A stretch of DNA of 64,000 nucleotides, from contig NZ_CP114286.1 of assembly GCF_027111275.1 (NCBI RefSeq), positions 1,302,001 through 1,366,000 on the forward strand. Direction: 5' to 3'. Below are positions 26,534 to 34,838 of the stretch, piece by piece. The stretch is from Flavobacterium luteolum (GTDB taxonomy: Bacteria; Bacteroidota; Bacteroidia; Flavobacteriales; Flavobacteriaceae). The notes below the pieces were generated by a model. It worked only from the letters and a program-made list of their open reading frames with translations, was not told where the DNA came from and did not search any database. Each line of letters begins with the position of its first letter. Within the stretch, counting starts at the first letter, position 1. The position numbers and the translations under genes are program-made.

Positions 26534-27799
26534 ATGGATAAAAGAAAGTTTACAGAAAATGGAGAAATTCTAGCAATTATAAAGGATTTAAAAGAACAGA
26601 TTAAAGGCAAAAAATTCTCTGACATTGTCGACAACAACAATTGCCAATATGTAGATCTTGTACAAGAAGGCGGTGGCGTGCTTGGAATTGCACTTGTTGG
26701 ATATGTATATGTATTAGAAAAAATGGGAATTCGGTTTTTAAGTCTCGCAGGAACTTCTGCAGGAAGCATCAATACTATGCTGATGGCTGCCGCGGGAACT
26801 TGTGATATTGAAAAATCGGAATGGATCCTGGATTGTTTATGCAATAAAAATTTATACGATTTTGTTGATGGCGATCATGATGCACGCGAATTTATTGACG
26901 CACTTTTAAGTGATGCCGGAAATCTGAAATTAATAATGAAAGGCTGTCAAGTGGTGGACAATTTTAAAGATGATTTAGGGCTGAATCCTGGAAATAATTT
27001 TCACCAATGGATGACAAATCTGCTTTCTCAAAAAGGGATAAAAAATTATGCCGATTTGAAAGCTTTGAGAGAAAAAGGGGTTTCAGACAAAAATCAACTA
27101 TATCGAATAAACAGATTAAATAATGGAGACAAAGAAGAATATACTCGGATAGATCATTGGAGCCAAATGGCCATAATTACTGCCGATATTACTACCGAAA
27201 GCAAAATCATCTTTCCAAAAATGATCGATTTGTTTTACTCCAACCCTGATGTTCAAAATCCAGCCGATTTTGTTCGCGCTTCTATGTCGATTCCTTTATT
27301 TTTCACTCCTTTTAAAATTAAAAACATTCCAAGCGGAATTGATGCTTGGAACAAATGGAATGATGCAACCTGTCTACGAACATCAGTGCCTTCGGAAGTT
27401 ATGTTTATGGATGGCGGTATTATTTCAAATTTCCCGATAGATATTTTTCATGAAAATATGAATGTTCCGGCTTCTCCAACTTTCGGAATCAAATTGGGTT
27501 ACGACAAAAACGAAATCAATAAAAATGAAAAATTCTCCAATTTAATAGGCTCAATGTTTGACACTTCACGCTACGGTTACGATTCTGAATTCCTGCAGAA
27601 AAATCCAGATTTTAAAAACCTCATCGGATATATTGATACCGGAAGCCATAATTGGCTAAACTTTAATCTTACTGATGATGCAAAAATTGATCTGTTTATT
27701 CGTGGCGCTCAAAATGCGGCCGATTTCTTAAACCGATTTAATTGGGAAGAATACAAAAAAATCAGAAAGGCCAAAAGCAATTACTACAAATCTGTTTAA
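26534..27799 (+). CDS. patatin-like phospholipase
   Basis: 421 residues with no signal peptide. The patatin catalytic parts are intact: oxyanion loop GGGVLG (46-51), nucleophile elbow GTSAGS (S75) and the Asp of [10 protein letters not shown] (D293), giving a Ser-Asp dyad for lipid acyl ester hydrolysis. About 40 residues precede the domain and about 110 follow it. It stands alone between two terminators, so its lipid substrate and role (membrane turnover, or an exported effector) are open. Confidence 0.9.
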   Translation: MDKRKFTENGEILAIIKDLKEQIKGKKFSDIVDNNNCQYVDLVQEGGGVLGIALVGYVYVLEKMGIRFLSLAGTSAGSINTMLMAAAGTCDIEKSEWILDCLCNKNLYDFVDGDHDAREFIDALLSDAGNLKLIMKGCQVVDNFKDDLGLNPGNNFHQWMTNLLSQKGIKNYADLKALREKGVSDKNQLYRINRLNNGDKEEYTRIDHWSQMAIITADITTESKIIFPKMIDLFYSNPDVQNPADFVRASMSIPLFFTPFKIKNIPSGIDAWNKWNDATCLRTSVPSEVMFMDGGIISNFPIDIFHENMNVPASPTFGIKLGYDKNEINKNEKFSNLIGSMFDTSRYGYDSEFLQKNPDFKNLIGYIDTGSHNWLNFNLTDDAKIDLFIRGAQNAADFLNRFNWEEYKKIRKAKSNYYKSV

Positions 27800-27848
27800 A
27801 CTACTTCTAGCAACACCAACCATAATTTTTTCACCAAAAAACCGTTAT

Positions 27849-27879
27849 AAAATCCTGTAACTAACCATTACAGGATTTT
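27849..27879 (+). terminator. terminator of the patatin gene
   Basis: 12-bp stem AAAATCCTGTAA / TTACAGGATTTT plus T run, about 50 bases past the stop. Confidence 0.85.
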
Positions 27880-27883
27880 TTAA

Positions 27884-27910
27884 TTGTAATTCGTTTTTTT
27901 ATTACTTTTG
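27884..27910 (+). promoter_or_regulatory. promoter of the lipoprotein gene at 27946
   Basis: TTG (27884-27886) and TACTTTTG (27903-27910) with 16 bases between. It begins directly behind the preceding terminator; the ATG is 35 bases downstream. Confidence 0.5.
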
Positions 27911-27945
27911 ATTGCCTTATTAATCTAATCCAAAACACCCCCATT

Positions 27946-28779
27946 ATGAAAAAAACAGCTATTTTACTATCAGCTATTTGCGCTACAGCACTTTTATACG
28001 TTTCTTGCTCAAGCGACAATCACGAAGACACAGTCTCAACAAACCTAACAAGCATTGGAGCCTCAATTGCTGTTGACACTTCAAACGAAATGGATCTTAA
28101 CACCGGTCTTTCAATCTCGACGACCACCTCAACAACTGGAAAAACTACAGAGACAGCACCTGGAGTTTGCGCAACGATTACCATTTCATCCCCAAATGGC
28201 ACAGAATATCCAAAAGTTTTTCTCGCAGATTTCGGAACAGCGGGCTGTACAGACAACAACAAACTTACGCGAAAAGGAAAACTAAAAGTCACACTTTCTG
28301 GGCCAATTACTGCAACTGGAAGTAAAATGACAATTGAAAGAATTGATTATTCTATAAAAGACATCAAACTAGAAGGCACTATCGAGTACACCAATACCAC
28401 AACTGTCGCTACTGTACCGCAATGGACTAGAAAAGTTACTAATGGTAAATTAACTGATCTGCAAGGAGGAGTTTATACTAATTCTGGAATTTACACTACC
28501 AAACAAACTGCCGGTGTAGATACCCCTTTTGTTTTATCTGATAATGTATACGAAGTTACAGAAGGAACTCACACAGTAACAGCATCAAATGGAGAAACCC
28601 TTACTTTGACTGTAAAAGAACCATTGATCAAAAAATATTCTTGCCTATTTATCTCTAAAGGACAATTAAAAGTACAAGGAGGCATTTTAAACGGCGTGGT
28701 AGATTATGGCAACAATGACTGTGACGCACTTTACACTTATACACACGAAAACGGCTCTTCATTTAATTTATCGATGTAA
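27946..28779 (+). CDS. lipoprotein of unknown function
   Basis: 277 residues, family not recognised. Signal peptide with lipobox YVSC (Cys21), then a Thr/Ser-rich low-complexity start and a mature region rich in beta-strand patterns (KLTRKGKLKVTLSG, YEVTEGTHTVTASNGETLTL). Cysteines occur in spaced pairs, which suggests disulfides in an exported fold. It is monocistronic, with its own promoter and terminator. An outer-membrane surface role is plausible, but nothing indicates a ligand. Confidence 0.8.
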   Translation: MKKTAILLSAICATALLYVSCSSDNHEDTVSTNLTSIGASIAVDTSNEMDLNTGLSISTTTSTTGKTTETAPGVCATITISSPNGTEYPKVFLADFGTAGCTDNNKLTRKGKLKVTLSGPITATGSKMTIERIDYSIKDIKLEGTIEYTNTTTVATVPQWTRKVTNGKLTDLQGGVYTNSGIYTTKQTAGVDTPFVLSDNVYEVTEGTHTVTASNGETLTLTVKEPLIKKYSCLFISKGQLKVQGGILNGVVDYGNNDCDALYTYTHENGSSFNLSM

Positions 28780-28801
28780 GACCTTTTATTGCACGACTTT
28801 A

Positions 28802-28831
28802 AAATCCCAATTTAGAAATAGATTGGGATTT
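28802..28831 (+). terminator. terminator of the 277-residue lipoprotein gene
   Basis: 10-bp stem AAATCCCAAT / ATTGGGATTT with a 10-base loop, then ATTTTTTTT. Confidence 0.82.
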
Positions 28832-28911
28832 ATTTTTTTTATAAAAATAAAACATCTGCCTCTTTACATTTAAACTATTTTCTTTATTTTGCACCAAAAT
28901 CTCAAAAACCA

Positions 28912-29664
28912 ATGAAAAAAACATTAATTGCTTTTGTTACTCTTGCAGTATTAGCATCTTGCAGCAAAAAAGAAACAGCTGCTGATAATTTACACATCAC
29001 AGGAAACATTAAAGGCTTAAAAACCGGAACTTTATATATCCAAAGAATTGTTGACACTTCCCTTGTTGCTATTGACAGCATCAAAATCGATGGAAACTCT
29101 ACTTTTGAAAGAGATATTAAATTAGAATCTCCTGAAATGTTATATTTATATTTAGACAGAGGCGTAACAAATTCATTAGACAATAATATTTTATTCTTTG
29201 CTGAACCAGGAAATATTAATATTGAAACCAATTTAGACAACTTCATCGCTAGCGCAAAAATTACTGGATCTAAAAACCAGGAGTTATACGAAGAATATCA
29301 AAAAATAAACACTCGTTTTAGAGATGAGAACCTATCTATGGTTGAAGCAAAGTTTAAAGCTTTAAAAAGACAAGATCAAAAAGCTCTTGATAGCCTTGAG
29401 GCAAAACAAGACTCAAACATTAAAAGAAAATATTTGTACGCTACAAACTTCGCCATTAACAATAAAGATCACGAAGTAGCACCTTACATTGCTTTAGCAG
29501 AGATTTACGACATCAATATCAAATTCTTAGATACGATTCAAAAATCGATGACTCCAAAAGTAGCTCAATCACTTTATGGAAAAAAGCTTACCAAGTATGT
29601 AACTGAAATCAAAAAAGAACAAAAAGCTCCGGCAGCCGCAACAACTCCGACTCCAGCTGAATAA
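28912..29664 (+). CDS. DUF4369-domain lipoprotein
   Basis: 250 residues. Lipobox LASC (Cys17), then a DUF4369-like beta domain (about 25-110; LHITGNIKGLKTGTLYIQRI and the later FAEPGNINIET). In this phylum DUF4369 is often fused to a C-terminal thioredoxin domain; here the C-terminal half has no CxxC and is helical, lysine-rich and ends in an Ala/Pro/Thr tail. So it is a lone DUF4369 protein with unknown role. A shortened -7-like word TATTTTG lies at 28885-28891. Confidence 0.8.
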   Translation: MKKTLIAFVTLAVLASCSKKETAADNLHITGNIKGLKTGTLYIQRIVDTSLVAIDSIKIDGNSTFERDIKLESPEMLYLYLDRGVTNSLDNNILFFAEPGNINIETNLDNFIASAKITGSKNQELYEEYQKINTRFRDENLSMVEAKFKALKRQDQKALDSLEAKQDSNIKRKYLYATNFAINNKDHEVAPYIALAEIYDINIKFLDTIQKSMTPKVAQSLYGKKLTKYVTEIKKEQKAPAAATTPTPAE

Positions 29665-29670
29665 AACAAA

Positions 29671-29703
29671 AAAACGCCCTGAATTATCAGGGCGTTTTTT
29701 TTA
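29671..29703 (+). terminator. terminator of the DUF4369 lipoprotein gene
   Basis: 12-bp stem AAAACGCCCTGA / TCAGGGCGTTTT with a 4-base loop and following T run, six bases past the stop. Confidence 0.9.
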
Positions 29704-29878
29704 TATTTAAATCGATTAAATTTCCGCAAAACACATAACAATTACCACTAGCAGTTTTCAGCCTTTAAAACGCAAATAAATTACGACAATACCATTTATT
29801 CTTGCAATGTGTCTCCCGTGATCAAAACAACGCTATAATTTTAGAATTTTATTCTTGGGACTTTCAATTTCGGGCATA

Positions 29879-29907
29879 AAAAAAACCACCACATTCCTGT
29901 GATGGTT
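29879..29907 (-). terminator. terminator of tRNA-Thr copy 1
   Basis: AACCACCACA (29884-29893) pairs with TGTGATGGTT (29898-29907) with G-T pairs allowed, then a T run on the minus strand. It starts five bases past the tRNA 3' end. Confidence 0.8.
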
Positions 29908-29911
29908 TTTG

Positions 29912-29985
29912 AGCCGATAGAGGGACTCGAACCCACGACCTGCTGATTACAAATCAGCTGCTCTAGCCAGCTGAGCTACATCGGC
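29912..29985 (-). tRNA. tRNA-Thr (anticodon TGT), copy 1
   Basis: The minus strand gives a full cloverleaf: acceptor GCCGATG with TATCGGC, a D-arm with AGCTCAGCTGG, anticodon stem CTGAT / ATCAG around loop TTTGTAA (anticodon TGT, reading ACA), and T-arm GTGGGTTCGAGTCCC. CCA is not encoded. The sequence is identical to the copy at 30098-30171. Confidence 0.95.
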
Positions 29986-29999
29986 CTATTTTGCGAGTG

Positions 30000-30029
30000 C
30001 AAAGATATAAATGTTTTTTAATATTCCAA
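30000..30029 (-). promoter_or_regulatory. promoter of tRNA-Thr copy 1
   Basis: TTG (30027-30029) and TATCTTTG (30000-30007) on the minus strand, 19 bases apart, with the -7 element 14 bases before the mature tRNA 5' end. Confidence 0.75.
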
Positions 30030-30057
30030 AAAAAATTTCACACCTCTCTCTATAATT

Positions 30058-30087
30058 AAAAAAACCATCATATTTCTATGATGGTTT
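30058..30087 (-). terminator. terminator of tRNA-Thr copy 2
   Basis: 11-bp stem AAACCATCATA (30062-30072) / TATGATGGTTT (30077-30087), then T run on the minus strand. It closely resembles the hairpin of copy 1. Confidence 0.8.
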
Positions 30088-30097
30088 CCGTTTTTTG

Positions 30098-30171
30098 AGC
30101 CGATAGAGGGACTCGAACCCACGACCTGCTGATTACAAATCAGCTGCTCTAGCCAGCTGAGCTACATCGGC
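30098..30171 (-). tRNA. tRNA-Thr (anticodon TGT), copy 2
   Basis: Same 74-base sequence and cloverleaf as the copy at 29912-29985, in the same direction 112 bases away. It has its own promoter and terminator, so the pair looks like a tandem duplication of a complete unit whose flanks have diverged. Confidence 0.95.
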
Positions 30172-30184
30172 GTCATTACGGGTG

Positions 30185-30214
30185 CAAATATAAAGCGGTT
30201 TTTCAATTTCCCAA
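30185..30214 (-). promoter_or_regulatory. promoter of tRNA-Thr copy 2
   Basis: TTG (30212-30214) and TATATTTG (30185-30192) on the minus strand, again exactly 19 bases apart and 13 bases before the tRNA. Confidence 0.75.
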
Positions 30215-30247
30215 AATATTTTTGCACTTTTTTACACTTTTTTTTGC

Positions 30248-30514
30248 TTAAAGCGCGTTGATTTTTTCAATCAATTGATTAGCAGTTTGTTCTAATTCAA
30301 CATTGATTTGTTTGAAGTGTGCTTTTTTATTTTCAACGTTCTTAGCGTTCACTTTTGTAATCAAAGTATCAAATGCAGCGATAGCTTCATCGATTAAAGC
30401 ATTCGTTTCTGGAGTTGGATTTCCTGTTGTAGACATCTCAAACAAGTAAACTGCCTCAATAATATCTCCTAATACAAAATTGATGTCTTTCTTTAAATTT
30501 TTAACGTTTGCCAT
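30248..30514 (-). CDS. small conserved-looking protein, function unknown
   Basis: 88 residues when started at the ATG at 30512-30514 (MANVKNLKKDINFVLGDIIE). A longer start at 30544 would add MQTQIKIKIK, but a -7 element TACTTTTG (30542-30549) overlaps that ATG, so the shorter form is more likely. The protein is acidic-to-neutral and entirely helical in pattern, with no Cys, signal peptide or membrane segment. I do not recognise the family. It follows manA on the same strand but seems to have its own promoter. Confidence 0.75.
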   Translation of the reverse strand: MANVKNLKKDINFVLGDIIEAVYLFEMSTTGNPTPETNALIDEAIAAFDTLITKVNAKNVENKKAHFKQINVELEQTANQLIEKINAL

Positions 30515-30541
30515 TTTTATTTTAATTTTAATTTGCGTCTG

Positions 30542-30549
30542 CAAAAGTA
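30542..30549 (-). promoter_or_regulatory. -7 element of the 88-residue protein gene
   Basis: TACTTTTG on the minus strand, 27 bases before the chosen ATG. It decides the start, because it lies over the upstream alternative. No TTG at -33. Confidence 0.45.
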
Positions 30550-30571
30550 CATATTATCTTTAGAATAAGCG

Positions 30572-31540
30572 CTAAGAAATGTAAATTTCTAAAATTGAAG
30601 CTTTTCCGCTCAAATTAAATGCATTTATTGCAGCTGGAACTAAGACAGTATCACCTTTAATGTAGGTATGTTTAAAACCGTCATATTCGATTTCAAAGCT
30701 TCCTTCAATACACATATAAACAGTAAATGTTTCTCCAGATTTTGAAACTTCTACTTTATCTTCTAACGGAATAAAGTTTGTCGTGAAATAAGGACAATCT
30801 ACCACAACATTTGATGTATTAGTTTTTGAATCGTATTTCTTTTGTGTATCTACTTTATTGTAGTTTATAGCATCAAGAGCTAAATCTACGTGTAATTCTC
30901 TTTTATTTCCTTGTGCATCTACACGGTCAAAATCGTATAATCTATAGGTAATATCAGATGTCTGCTGAATTTCGGCAACAACCAAACCAGCTCCAATTGC
31001 GTGAACTGTTCCAGTTTCTAAAAAGAAAATATCTCCAGCTTTTGCTTTTACGTCATCTAAAATAGACACCAAAGTATTGTCGTGTAAATGTTTCAAATAT
31101 TCTTCTTTACTAGAATTTTCTTTAAAACCAACAATAATTCTAGCATCTGCATCTGCCTGCATTACATACCACATTTCGGTTTTACCAAATGAATTGTGAC
31201 GCTCTTTTGCCAATTTATCGTTTGGATGCACTTGAATAGAAAGATCTTCTCTCGCATCTAAGTATTTAAAAAGCAACGGAAATTGTTTTCCAAATCTTTC
31301 ATAAACTTTAGTCCCTAAAATGGCATCTGGCGTTTCATCTATTAAATCCATTAAAGATTTTCCTTTTAAAACTCCATTTGCAACCACACTTACATCTCCT
31401 TGCACGGTAGACAATTCCCAGCTTTCACCAGTAATTTTAGAAACGATTGGTTTGTTTAAAATTGTTTTAAGTTTTTCTCCTCCCCAGATTCTTTCTTTCA
31501 AAATCGGTTCAAATTGCAAAGGGTATAAATTCTGACTCAT
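30572..31540 (-). CDS. manA: class I mannose-6-phosphate isomerase
   Basis: Interconverts fructose-6-phosphate and mannose-6-phosphate, feeding GDP-sugar synthesis. A 322-residue cupin protein of the short bacterial type. Visible parts are the N-terminus PLQFEPILKERIWGG, the zinc-site segments IQVHPND and ETGTVHAIGAG, and the C-terminal cupin half. Last gene of an idi-queD-bcp-manA run, 56 bases after bcp. Mannose products may serve the polysaccharide genes at the end of the window, but that link is only inferred. Confidence 0.93.
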   Translation of the reverse strand: MSQNLYPLQFEPILKERIWGGEKLKTILNKPIVSKITGESWELSTVQGDVSVVANGVLKGKSLMDLIDETPDAILGTKVYERFGKQFPLLFKYLDAREDLSIQVHPNDKLAKERHNSFGKTEMWYVMQADADARIIVGFKENSSKEEYLKHLHDNTLVSILDDVKAKAGDIFFLETGTVHAIGAGLVVAEIQQTSDITYRLYDFDRVDAQGNKRELHVDLALDAINYNKVDTQKKYDSKTNTSNVVVDCPYFTTNFIPLEDKVEVSKSGETFTVYMCIEGSFEIEYDGFKHTYIKGDTVLVPAAINAFNLSGKASILEIYIS

Positions 31541-31596
31541 GTTTTTAGGCTAATATATTTGTTTAATTAATTCTATTCTGATACTATTTTGGTAAT

Positions 31597-32055
31597 CTAT
31601 AATACTAATTCCTTTACGGTTTCTAGTGCTTTCGGTATATGTTTAGCTGCATTTGCACTATCAAATATCGAAATGACCAAACCATTTTTATCTATTATAT
31701 AGGTAATGCGTGCTGGCAGAAGTCCAAATAAAATATTACGGACACCAAAAAGTTTTCTTAATCTTTTATCCTGATCTGAAAGCAAAATAAAAGGTAATTC
31801 ATGTTTCGCAGCAAATTTATGATGTGACTTTACACTATCGCTACTAATACCAATTACCTCAGCTCCCAAATCTTTAAAATCTTCGTATTGATCCCGAAAA
31901 CTGCAAGCTTCGGTTGTACATCCTGGCGTATTATCTTTTGGGTAAAAATAAATCACCAGCGGCTTTCTTCCTAAAACGCTTTGGCTTTCAAAAAGTTCAC
32001 CATTGTTGTCTTTCGCAGTAAAATTCGGAACTATATCTCCTATTTTTAATGACAT
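31597..32055 (-). CDS. bcp: thioredoxin-dependent peroxiredoxin (BCP/PrxQ type)
   Basis: Reduces hydrogen and organic peroxides using thioredoxin. 152 residues with the peroxidatic cysteine C46 in PKDNTPGCTTEAC and resolving C51 five residues later, the PrxQ spacing. Cytosolic (no signal peptide). It starts three bases after queD, so translation is likely coupled. Confidence 0.93.
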   Translation of the reverse strand: MSLKIGDIVPNFTAKDNNGELFESQSVLGRKPLVIYFYPKDNTPGCTTEACSFRDQYEDFKDLGAEVIGISSDSVKSHHKFAAKHELPFILLSDQDKRLRKLFGVRNILFGLLPARITYIIDKNGLVISIFDSANAAKHIPKALETVKELVL

Positions 32056-32058
32056 TTT

Positions 32059-32469
32059 TTATTCTCCTTTATAAGTTACAAAATTTCGGTCCGTTTCGTT
32101 CAGCACGACTTCAAGGTCAAAGTCGGTATGAATTCGTTGTCTAATTTTATTCCATATCACAACAGCAATATTTTCTGCAGTCGGATTCAAATCTGCAAAT
32201 TCTGGAACATCCAGATTAAGATTTTTGTGATCAAACGGAATTTCCACTTCTTCTCGTATAATATCCGCCAATACTTTCACATCTAAAACAAAACCAGTTT
32301 CCGGGTCAATCTTTCCTGTAACACTTACTGTTAAACCATAATTATGACCATGAAAGTTAGGATTATTGCATTTCCCAAAAACAGCATCGTTTTTTTCAAA
32401 TGACCAATCTTTTCGATAAAGTCGATGTGCAGCATTAAAATGTGCTTTTCTTGATATGGTTACTCTCAT
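32059..32469 (-). CDS. queD: 6-carboxytetrahydropterin synthase / PTPS family
   Basis: 136 residues of the 6-pyruvoyl-tetrahydropterin synthase family; in bacteria usually QueD, the second step to queuosine. Zinc histidines appear in HFNAAHRL and FHGHNYG, and the Cys of GKCNNPNF and the Asp-His of FDHKNLN match the active site. The other que genes are not in the window, so the pterin product is assigned by family only. It lies 20 bases after idi. Confidence 0.9.
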   Translation of the reverse strand: MRVTISRKAHFNAAHRLYRKDWSFEKNDAVFGKCNNPNFHGHNYGLTVSVTGKIDPETGFVLDVKVLADIIREEVEIPFDHKNLNLDVPEFADLNPTAENIAVVIWNKIRQRIHTDFDLEVVLNETDRNFVTYKGE

Positions 32470-32489
32470 TTATGTTTCTGGTTAGTTGG

Positions 32490-33017
32490 CTATAATTTAT
32501 GGTCTTCTAGATAATGATCAAATTCATCAAAAATTATCTTAAACCATACGGTATAAATTTCGGGCTGTTTTTCAATATCTGCTTTAACATCTTCAATACT
32601 CATCCATTTCCAGTCTTCTACTTCATCTGGATTTATGTTTGGTTCGTCATTATAGTAACCAATCATAACATGGTCCAGTTCATGTTCTGTCAAGCCGTTA
32701 TCAAAAGGCGCTTTATAAATAAAATGAAACAACTCCTTCAATTCGGCTTTAAAACCCATTTCCTCAAACAATCTTCGGCTTCCTGCCTCGATGTTTGTTT
32801 CCCCTTCTCTCTGATGGCTACAACAAGTGTTTGTCCAAAGCAAAGGAGAATGATATTTATGATGAGCACGCTGCTGCAGCATAATTTCGTTTTTACTATT
32901 CAAAATAAAAACCGAAAAGGCACGGTGCAAAAGCGCTTTTTCATGTGCTTCCAATTTTGGCATTAAGCCAATCTGTTCATCGTTTTGATTAACTAGTATT
33001 ACGTTTTCTTCTGTCAT
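32490..33017 (-). CDS. idi: isopentenyl-diphosphate delta-isomerase, type 1
   Basis: Interconverts IPP and DMAPP for isoprenoids (menaquinone, undecaprenyl phosphate, carotenoids). A 175-residue Nudix-fold protein with the type 1 signatures WTNTCCSH (catalytic Cys) and the Nudix-like helix EAGSRRLFEEMGF. First gene of the idi-queD-bcp-manA operon, with a TATTTTTG -7 element 17 bases before its ATG. Confidence 0.95.
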   Translation of the reverse strand: MTEENVILVNQNDEQIGLMPKLEAHEKALLHRAFSVFILNSKNEIMLQQRAHHKYHSPLLWTNTCCSHQREGETNIEAGSRRLFEEMGFKAELKELFHFIYKAPFDNGLTEHELDHVMIGYYNDEPNINPDEVEDWKWMSIEDVKADIEKQPEIYTVWFKIIFDEFDHYLEDHKL

Positions 33018-33034
33018 AAGGCTTCTTAAGCAAA

Positions 33035-33042
33035 CAAAAATA
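33035..33042 (-). promoter_or_regulatory. -7 element of the idi operon
   Basis: TATTTTTG on the minus strand close to the idi ATG, which would give a very short leader. No TTG at -33. Confidence 0.4.
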
Positions 33043-33255
33043 CGAAAAAAGAAATGGCTTAAAAATGCTAATTAAGCTTGCTCAAAACTAAGCTTTTTAC
33101 CTCGCTTCTATTTTCCTGATTTACAGTGTTATAATTTATGCTAAAATTTAAAAGCTGTTAAAATTAAGACATAAAAACTACATTGCCTTCTTTTACGTAA
33201 CTAATAAAAAGTTAAAACACACTTAAAAAAATCTCAATAATAACACAGTCTGTAA

Positions 33256-33283
33256 TTTGAAGCTAATTCTCAACGTATCTTTG
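33256..33283 (+). promoter_or_regulatory. promoter of msrB-msrA
   Basis: TTTG (33256-33259) and TATCTTTG (33276-33283) with 16 bases between, 28 bases before the msrB ATG. Confidence 0.6.
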
Positions 33284-33311
33284 ATATACAGATTAATGCA
33301 CTTAAAAACTT

Positions 33312-33866
33312 ATGAAATCTAAAAATCTAATTTTCAGCCTTTGTTTTTTGTTGCCGCTTTTCATTTTACAGGCTTGCGGACAAAACACAAAAAAACAAGC
33401 TTCAAAAACTGCAGCTATGGAAAATAAAATCAGTAAACCCGGAAATCCTTATTATTCAAATACCGACACCACAAAACTTAACGTAAGCAACGCCGAATGG
33501 AAAAAGGTTCTTCCTGAAGATGTTTATGCCGTAATGCGTGAGGCCGATACTGAAAGACCTTTTACAGGTAAATATTGGAATACTGACGAAAAAGCAACTT
33601 ATTACTGCGCTTCTTGCGGCAACTTGCTTTTTAGATCTACAGCTAAGTTTTCGAGCAGCTGCGGATGGCCAAGTTTTTTTGAACAGGAAAACAAAAAAAG
33701 CATTGTTTTTAAAGAAGATAATTCTCTTGGAATGGAAAGAACCGAAACTCTTTGCGGACGCTGCGGCGGACATTTAGGACACATCTTTGACGACGGTCCT
33801 GCTCCTACCGGAAAACGCTACTGTATGAATTCGATTGCCCTTGATTTTATTCCTGACAATAAATAA
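33312..33866 (+). CDS. msrB: methionine-R-sulfoxide reductase MsrB, lipoprotein form
   Basis: 184 residues. A lipobox LQAC (Cys22) predicts export and membrane anchoring, unlike the cytosolic enzyme. The MsrB domain follows, with the two zinc CxxC pairs (CASC and CGRC), SCGWPSF, GHIFDDGPAPTGKRYCMNS containing the catalytic cysteine, and IALDFIP at the end. It repairs R-sulfoxides of oxidised periplasmic proteins using a thiol donor. It precedes msrA by seven bases and surely shares its mRNA. Confidence 0.94.
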   Translation: MKSKNLIFSLCFLLPLFILQACGQNTKKQASKTAAMENKISKPGNPYYSNTDTTKLNVSNAEWKKVLPEDVYAVMREADTERPFTGKYWNTDEKATYYCASCGNLLFRSTAKFSSSCGWPSFFEQENKKSIVFKEDNSLGMERTETLCGRCGGHLGHIFDDGPAPTGKRYCMNSIALDFIPDNK

Positions 33867-33873
33867 TCACCAA

Positions 33874-34479
33874 ATGAAAAATATACTTTTAATATGTCTT
33901 TTTGCGCTTTCGCTGAATGGCATTTCGCAAAATAAAAAAGCAAATCTAGAAACTATCACACTAGGCGGAGGATGTTACTGGTGCGTTGAAGCCGTTTACG
34001 AAAATCTGGACGGAGTAAAATCTGTTGTTTCAGGATTTTCTGGCGGAAAAGTCGCAAATCCGACTTATGAAGAAGTTTGCACAGGAGAAACAGGTCACGC
34101 CGAAGTGGTACAGATTACTTATGACAAAAATGTAACCGATATTAACGAAATCTTCAAAGTCTTTTTTACCGTTCATGATCCCACAACTTTAAATCGCCAA
34201 GGAGCTGATGTAGGAACGCAATATCGCTCTGTTATCTTTTATAAAAATGAAGAACAGAAAAAAGCGGCTCAAAGCATTATTGCAGACCTCAACAAAGCAA
34301 AAGTGTATAACAGTCCGATTGTAACAAAAGTGGAACCTTTTAAAGTTTTCTATAAAGCCGAAGATTACCATCAAAATTATTATGCCAACAATAAAAATCA
34401 GCCGTATTGCAAAATGGTGATTCAGCCTAAAATAGAAAAGTTTGAAAAGGTTTTTAAAGATAAGCTGAAAAAGAAATAA
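33874..34479 (+). CDS. msrA: exported methionine-S-sulfoxide reductase MsrA
   Basis: 201 residues from the ATG at 33874, which gives a clean signal peptide (MKNILLICLFALSLNGISQ); an in-frame ATG at 33835 lies inside msrB and would spoil it. The MsrA signature GGGCYWCVEAVY carries the nucleophile cysteine, with GYxGG replaced here by GFSGGK, and GHAEVVQI and EDYHQNYYANN follow. It reduces S-sulfoxides and complements MsrB, giving an envelope repair pair that covers both stereoisomers. Confidence 0.94.
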   Translation: MKNILLICLFALSLNGISQNKKANLETITLGGGCYWCVEAVYENLDGVKSVVSGFSGGKVANPTYEEVCTGETGHAEVVQITYDKNVTDINEIFKVFFTVHDPTTLNRQGADVGTQYRSVIFYKNEEQKKAAQSIIADLNKAKVYNSPIVTKVEPFKVFYKAEDYHQNYYANNKNQPYCKMVIQPKIEKFEKVFKDKLKKK

Positions 34480-34496
34480 ATAGTAACAATTGGCAT

Positions 34497-34675
34497 TGTA
34501 AAGTTTCGGAGAAGCGAAATATTTATAGCAAGAATGTTTCTGCCATACAAAGCTCCAGACGAGCGACATATATTTAGGTTATAAAAATATATGTCGCTCC
34601 TCTGGAGCTTTTTTATTTGTCTTATGAAATTCTATAAATATTTTACCCCGCTGGGGCTTGCTAACAAGATAATTT
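34497..34675. repeat. cluster of related intergenic repeat units with long hairpin
   Basis: The centre is a near-perfect 27-bp inverted repeat (34549-34575 with 34585-34611, one mismatch) with outer core AGCTCCAGA and inner core GAGCGACATATAT, followed by TTTTTTAT; it may act as terminator for msrBA. On each side lie related words: GAAGCGAAATATTTATAG (34511-34528) and CTATAAATATTTTACCCC (34633-34650). The rest of the 359-base gap before 34839 is AT-rich with no gene. Confidence 0.6.
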
Positions 34676-34838
34676 TATAAATTCTTCGATTTAATCATAC
34701 TTTTTTTTTGCTTACTAACCCTTATAAATATTGGGTTCTCCTATTAATTGAAAAATAATTTTATTTTTTTTTCTCTTTTTTGTCCAATCCTAAAAGTTCG
34801 ATTGTTATTAGGGTATAAACAATTAAAAAATATACATC

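Noticed and set aside
33538..33777. Several overlapping frames on both strands within msrB
   Set aside because: Shadows of the conserved msrB frame.
33835..33873. Longer msrA start inside msrB
   Set aside because: It would destroy the signal peptide that starts cleanly at 33874.
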